From: Alligator mississippiensis
Lineage: Eukaryota; Chordata; Crocodylia; Alligatoridae
Assembly (NCBI RefSeq): GCF_030867095.1
Contig: NC_081824.1
Location: 175,034,933-175,098,932 of the forward strand
Direction of reading: 5' to 3'
Length of the DNA: 64,000 bases
The notes under the pieces: generated by a model
What the model was told of the DNA's origin: nothing
Database searches by the model: none
Seen by the model: only the letters and a program-made list of their open reading frames with translations
Translations under genes and position numbers: made by a program
Shown here: positions 58,156 through 64,000 of the stretch, piece after piece
How positions within the stretch are numbered: position 1 is the first letter of the stretch
Layout: every line of letters starts with the position of its first letter

Positions 58156-61100
58156 CTTTTCAGACAAGTTTCCATAGATTAAACTTTTATTTTCTTGTAA
58201 ACAGAGAAAACTCTCTCCCAGGAAGAAAGAAAAAGGATATGCAACACTTCAGACAATTTTGATCCATTGTAACACAGACAAAGGTACATATTTTACTCTT
58301 ATAAAATGTTTAAATATTTAAACAATATCACTGAAGTATCCCCTCCACACATACGACATGCAGCAGCCTTGTAAGTGAGCATTTATTCATACTGCTTTCT
58401 CCTGCCTCCTCCCATCTTGTTTCCCATTTTCCTTTTCAGTTGAAAGCTGTTCTGGTTGAAAAAAAATCTCTTTCAATAAAGCCCTCTGCCCATCTTGACA
58501 GTGAGGATAGAGTCAAATCACAAGACTACAGGGGGAATCAGACCTAGACCTGCATGTGTAGTGGTGTTTGCAGGAAGGGTGGTATGATGTCAGGCTCAGG
58601 TATTCAGACAGGAGGAGAGAAGGAACTTTCTAGAGAATAAAAGATTTGAGACCGCAGTACATTCATATAGGATCTTATCTGATCTGTCCCTCCACTATTT
58701 CCAATGAAAATCTCCCAACACAAATAATTCTTATTGATCCATCTCTCCAAGTCCATAGCAATATTTCTACTGACAGGAAGACAGATTTCCAAAGAAATTA
58801 GTGCCATTTAATACAAACTTTGTCAAAATTCCATGTTCTGACTTGTCAGCACATAACTATTCACAGTGGGAAATAGAAGAATGGAAGACGATGTTGCCAA
58901 TGAAACTGTGCAATTCTGAATTGGTTCATTCAACAGAACCCCTCATCAGGTATCAGTTAAAAGATAAGATGAGAGCTTTTTCCATGACCAAGTTGTCGGT
59001 GCACCAATTCTAGCACACACCACAATCTCACTATAATCTATAATCTTAGGTCCAGGGACTAAGAGATGTGAACTGCATAAATGTCTACTAAAATCTTGTT
59101 TGGCTCCTCAAAAGAGCACATTGTCTGTATGCAACTTACTAAGCTCGACTTGAAATGTCACTATTTTGAGCATGATAAATGTCACAGTAAATCTCAGGAA
59201 TGTTCTGAGGGAATTACTTGACTGGAATTTAAAGCTTCCATCTGTACAAAAGAAAGCATCACCGAATGTACAAATGTCAGAAGACACTTAGTATAACAGG
59301 GTGGGGAAAAAAAGGTAAAAGATTTTACCCTGCCATCATTTTAAAATGTACAAGCTATCCTGATGCATTTCTAATCTCTCCACATAAACAACTCTCAAAA
59401 AGAGAATCAATATCACATCTCTCTTATGGTATGGCTACATAGTAGAATCAATAGAGGGTGAATTTCCACAGTATTTAAATGTACTTCAAGCACTCAGACT
59501 TGGCCTGCTGCAAAGCGTACGTTATGTGGGGAATGGGTATGGAAGGGAAACAAAATACAAGAGCATAATTAAAAAGTAAGACAGGAGCATCTGTACTTCA
59601 CCAGCATAAAGAAAGCACTGAAGACTGAAGATTTAGAGATTCTACTAAAGCCCTGGAAAGAGGAAGATACTCTGCAGCCCTGAGGAGTGGTTAAGCCTTC
59701 CTTCTTGAGCCAGTTACAAGACTTGAAAGCCACTCAGTGATCAAGGCACCCACCATTCTCTCAGATGCATGTCCCTGCATTACGTCACAGCCCTCTTCGA
59801 TGAGATAATTTGGTAAAGTTCCCAAAGTGCATAAACCAAACAGAACAATATTCAGAGTTCAGAGCAAGGTACAGGCTCCAAAAAGGCTGGACCCTGTACC
59901 CCAGCCCAATAAGCGTGACCCTTCATGCAATTAGTTTAGCTAAGGAGATCAAAAGGACTGCCATTTCACTCCAGTCTAACAATCCATCTAGCAGAATATT
60001 ATGCTTTTGACTCTTGCCATTACCAAGTGCCAGTGTCAAATCACCTACTCAGGAGATAGAAATTTCCTAACTACAACAGTAAGTAGTTGGTTTATGCCTT
60101 AAAGCATGAAACTTTTATTCTAGTGTAATCATCTATGTCCTTGTTCATATAAGGTGTATTTGATTGCTTTCTCTTGTCACTCCAGAATGAAGATCTTCCA
60201 GCACTTCACTAGCTGTCTTTGCTCTCATCTCCCCACTCCATTCAGCAACAATCCCACACAGTAGTGATACTTTACACTTACACAATACTTTTCAAAGGAT
60301 CACAGTGCCTTCTGGGTATTAATCAACCCCCACACAACCACTGAGAGGTAAATATTATTTTTCCCTACTAGAAAGAAACTTTAAAATTGGAGTTGGCAGG
60401 TTTTCTAACCTGTCCCTGAAACCAGAGGCCACAGTGTCTTAGACATATTCAGAGAAAAAATTCTGCCTTGTTTCTATTTTTGTATAATGAAATAAAAGAC
60501 AACGAGAAAAAAAAATGAGAGTCAGTCCTATTACATGGACAAACAAAATACCGTGCCTGGAGCTCATCCTTTCAAAAGATAAACTTGCAATTGTAAGGAC
60601 AAATACAAGGCTCAGTAATCTCCCTCAAACCTCCCAGTAGGTTAGAGGTAAAGAGCCAGTTTAAACCATTGCTCATGCTTGATTCGTGCTCTTTCTGGCT
60701 TTTGGGGAAAAAAAAAGAAGAGAGAGACTCAGTGAATCCAGCTAAAGGCTCAGAGTTGAACATCAGCTGTGGCTTTCACAGAATAAAAATAATTGTCATC
60801 AGTCAGCTGCACCATAAAAAGGCACCAAAATAGAAGTTATTTCAAATTAAGTTGTTAAGATAGGAACTTCAAACAGGAAAACTCAGCTGAGTTAATATCA
60901 CTACATACAATTCCAATGAAATGAAGGAACTGCTCTAGAAAGTGCAATCGGTCCTGGCTCCACTCAGATCATCCCCACGTCTGCATGCATCTTGACTTAA
61001 CAATTCTCTTAATAACCACTGCTCACATGGCAACCCACCCCACCTCCCAATGTCTTTTGGTGACACCACCCATTTTGCAGGTTGAGTGGATGGGTCCCAT

Positions 61101-61337
61101 GTGAGTTCTCTAGGGCAGGGATGGAGCACAGAGCCCAAGGGAGAAAGGAATCATGGGTAGACGAGTAATGTGCACTACAGGCTGAACATCACAGGGGGAT
61201 TTTACACAGCACACCTGAAAACTCAGGACTCATCCTTTATCCATCCCCATGGGACCAGGCACCCTCTAGGCTCACAGAATGTCTCTGCCTCACTGTCTCA
61301 CTAGCAGGTCTCTAAAGAGAAGCCCCCTTCATCTCCT
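58156..61337 (-). other. Candidate 3' untranslated region of the minus-strand gene
   Basis: Between the stop codon at 61340-61338 and the AATAAA signal at 58191-58186 there is no recognised repeat, and the sequence is AT-rich, as long vertebrate 3' UTRs often are. Cleavage would fall roughly at 58156-58176. The extent is inferred; nearer AATAAA-like signals could end the transcript earlier. Confidence 0.3.
58186..58191 (-). promoter_or_regulatory. Candidate polyadenylation signal AATAAA
   Basis: Canonical AATAAA on the minus strand (TTTATT on plus), about 3.15 kb beyond the stop codon of the exon at 61338-61600. Confidence 0.3.
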
Positions 61338-61600
61338 TCACATTTTCTTCATCTTCTTCTTGCAGCGTTGGTTGAAGACAGGAGAGGATCCCATTAGGCT
61401 GTCAGGGGAATGAGAGCCATAACTGCTCTCAGAGCCATTGGGACTCTGTGGCATCCCAGCTTCACTCATGCCAGACATGGGCTCCTCAAATACATCACTG
61501 CTCAGGACCCCATGGCCATGAACATTGCCCTCCTCGCTTTCCTGTGGCTCAATTTTCACCTGGGCCAAGTTCCAGAGAGGGGAAGCATTCACCTCAGCAC
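61338..61600 (-). CDS. Last coding exon of an unidentified host gene, probably a nuclear regulator
   Basis: On the minus strand a pyrimidine tract followed by CAG at 61603-61601 (TCTCTCTTTCCAG) gives a good splice acceptor. The exon begins at 61600, taking one base of its first codon from the previous exon, and runs open for about 87 codons to a TGA at 61340-61338. The sequence starts EVNASPLWNLAQVKIEPQES, with VKIE fitting a sumoylation consensus. It continues through a Ser/Gly/Met-rich acidic stretch (MSGMSEAGMPQSPNGSESSY) and ends in a basic CKKKMKKM tail. Such C-termini are common in transcription factors and cofactors, but I could not name the gene. Upstream exons lie beyond the window or in the unrecognised sequence to 64000. 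Confidence 0.7.
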
Positions 61601-64000
61601 CTGGAAAGAGAGAGCACCTATTAGTCACTGGATAAGAACTGAATAAAAATGGAAGTATGCGTGCAAACAACAGGATACGTTAGAGAAACCCAAGGACAAA
61701 GTAACCCCTAGAGCTGGACTATTCCTTCTAGAAAAAGGCTAGCTATGAAATAAAAAATTGAAATGTTTTTAAATAATAGTACATACCGCAATTGCCTCTC
61801 TTGGAAAAGGCCCCACTGCCCCTTACTTCCATTTAAAAGCAATCCTTTAAAGAACTTCCCAAGAGGAAGGGCCAATTTAAGTGGGCTCCAACAACCTCCA
61901 AGACATCTGCAACAACAGCTACTGCCAGGAGCACAAGGAGGCTTGCCAAGATGGCCTGGCTCGCCATGGAGCCAGGACTTCGGGAGTAGTATAGGTATAC
62001 GATACAGTGGTGACTTTATAGCATCAGAACCCCTAAATTGTCAGAAACTGGACTCTGGGCTGTTTTATGAGAGAAGTATACCAAAAGGGAGAGTAACTGA
62101 AGAGAAAGGTTAGGTGAGTGCACAGTTCTTAAAGGGGTGTACCTGGTAGCCGTGTTGGTCTGAGACAAAAAAGCCTACCATCTGACACCTCCAGGGAAGG
62201 AATTCTACCTGATCAACTCATCAAAGAGCTACTCAGCATAGCTCACAAAGACACTCACGGACCCAGAGGGACAGACTTCCATCCTCATCTCTCTCTGTGC
62301 AAAAATGAAGTTTATTTCCTACCTACGGGGACTTTTTACCATCTTGTACCATCTACACTTTTCCCAGAGCCTGATGAAGGGACTTTGATCCCAAAAGTTT
62401 GCAGAAAAGGACAATTTTCTTGCCATTTTCCAGCTGGTCTAATAAAAGGTAACACTGTGGAACCAGCAGTCCTTAAAGGGCATCTTCAGTCTCCCAGCAC
62501 TGGGGTGTCAAATTCTCAAGTGACTGACAGACTTCTCACCTTCTTGCACCAGACACCCATCACTTCCTTCAGCAATGTGGAGTGAAACCTTGTGACCTAA
62601 CAAGAATCCCCTCACCTGTGCACAGTGCAGGCACCCAAGCGAGAAAGGGCCCATTGTCTGTATCTGTGGGGCTGGCATGTAGTTTATTTTAAAGGAACTA
62701 ATCATTTTTGGGTGACAAGCTGGGGAGAACCTGTACTGAAGGGAAACAAAAGTGTCAGTGAGCCCTGGGTTATGTTTTCAGGGAAAATTAAGGAGTCCAG
62801 GAATTTGGAGGGAATTTTCAGTGTCTGCTTAAAAAAAACCAGATCCATTAAAACCGTTCAGAGCTCCTAAGTGCTGCTCACTCATGGAACTATGTGATCT
62901 TATGGCAACCTCCATCCTCTCTCCTACTCCAAACTCCTAATGTTTATTAACTCAACTTTTTGCATCTTCTTGTTTTGCACAGCATTTTGCTCAGTTGAGC
63001 TGGGTTGGGACTTTTTGGCTTTACTTCAATACAAATGAATACAATCATGATTTCTCCCCAAAACTTCAACAAAGAACTCTTCTAGCAAAGTCTGTGAAAG
63101 CTGCATGAATGGCCCAAACCTTTGCTGATCCTTTCTCATTTTATGCCTTTTCTTTCAGTTGTACCTTAAATTAGGCAGAAGAGCTACTACGCAATTCACA
63201 GAGAAGCCCTGGCTTGACCCAAAGCAAAAAGTATCCAATGACGTGCACAAAAACTTACCTTATAGAAAATTGTAACGAGATAAGGAACCTTCCACTACTT
63301 GGTCACCAGTTCAAGCCTAGCTCATTATCATTGGATAGTTGTTCAGTGGCTGACCTTAAAGGAATTTACTGGCTCTTAGTTCAGGCCTCAGTGGATAAGT
63401 GTCCACACTGCACTCAACCCCATTCATTATAAAGCAGTTGGTAATATTATGTCTAGTCATAGACTGGCATGCATCTTGGGTTGTCTTGAGGACCTTCTAT
63501 GTCAAATTATATCTATGTATTTTTAAGCAGCACCAGGTAATTTTGTTCTAATTTATTTTTGCCCCAAGAGGGGTAATTATAGATTTTGTTATTTCTGCAT
63601 ATTATTTTAAAAAATAAAACCAAAAAAAAAATCCCACTACCATAACTGTTACTAATTGGGTCCCTTGTTGCAAGTCTCAGCATAACAGCAAAGGATTGCA
63701 TGGAAACTGAAATCTTTCCTCATTCTTAAATTTGATCTCTCTAGGTCAGGGTTAAATTCCCGTGAAAAATAAAAGACATATTTGGCAAACAAAGAAGGCA
63801 GCTCTTGTGAGATTTCCAAACATAGTATGTAGACTCAAGAGACTTGGCTCCTGTTTGAAAAAGCAGCTGAGCTTCTGGGTGATGAGCCAAACCTTTTGTA
63901 ATCCCATTACTGTGATTACACAAAGAAAAATCTTCCACTAACATCACCATGGCATCTGTACTGCAAGCTTTCTACTTGTGGTGTAGTCAACAGACCCTAC
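61601..64000 (-). other. Intron of the minus-strand gene, with one interspersed repeat
   Basis: Upstream of the splice acceptor at 61601. No second exon was recognised up to the window edge. The only identifiable content is the repeat at 62135-62455. Confidence 0.4.
62135..62455 (+). repeat. Widespread reptile-type interspersed repeat
   Basis: It begins near CTGGTAGCCGTGTTGGTCTGA and ends near GGTCTAATAAAAGGTAACAC, with GAGCCTGATGAAGGGACTTT in between. These three motifs in this order are familiar from a repeat common in turtle, crocodilian and bird sequence. I do not remember its class name reliably. It lies in the presumed intron. Confidence 0.6.

Noticed and set aside
1..64000. tRNA, rRNA, CRISPR array, operon or phage features
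   Set aside because: None seen by eye; the sequence is eukaryotic and repeat-rich. Weak tRNA-like or snRNA-like genes could be missed without a covariance-model search.

Overview
This is a window of animal nuclear DNA, dominated by transposons and almost free of host exons. The best-preserved element is a 3.1-kb CR1 LINE (about 6600-9700) whose 3' end is three copies of the octamer ATCTATGA. CR1 with this kind of tail, together with L2 relics, many hAT-type short elements and elements with GGGYGCATCTACA-like ends, points to a sauropsid. I favour a crocodilian over a turtle, but this rests on recognising repeat types and not on any search. No bacterial genes, CRISPR arrays, operons or tRNA/rRNA genes were seen.

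Layout. 1-2.5 kb: decayed CR1 copies broken by younger insertions. 2.5-6.5 kb: GC-rich unassigned DNA with inverted repeats, and an L2 3' fragment at 4.7-5.5 kb. 6.6-9.7 kb: the near-full-coding CR1. 9.7-22.7 kb: mostly non-coding, with two hAT-type elements (12.8-14.0 and 16.4-16.7 kb). 22.7-27.3 kb: two elements with 3-bp target duplications, the longest copy of a three-copy family, and a long hairpin element. 30.5-34.9 kb: a 4.4-kb element with inverted ends, simple repeats, a tandem duplication and a broken coiled-coil coding segment, possibly a damaged Harbinger-type transposon. 35.9-36.2 kb: another hAT-type element. 38.5-39.0 kb: a 200-bp-arm inverted repeat of about 96% identity. 40.8-43.1 kb: the other two members of the three-copy family. 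46-56 kb: five more short DNA transposons. 58-64 kb: the 3' end of a host gene on the minus strand.

The only host-gene feature I can support well is a final coding exon at 61338-61600 (minus). It has a splice acceptor, a Ser-rich acidic C-terminus with a VKIE sumoylation-type motif and a Lys-rich end. A long 3' UTR may run to a polyadenylation signal at 58186-58191. I could not name the gene. A 92-codon minus-strand ORF at 54955-55233 looks protein-like but is also unnamed.

I found no multi-gene system. The most unusual items are the long inverted repeat at 38.5-39.0 kb, the 4.4-kb element at 30.5-34.9 kb and the set of short elements whose ends and target duplications can be read directly. 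Identities, ends and duplications were read by eye and should be confirmed by alignment.
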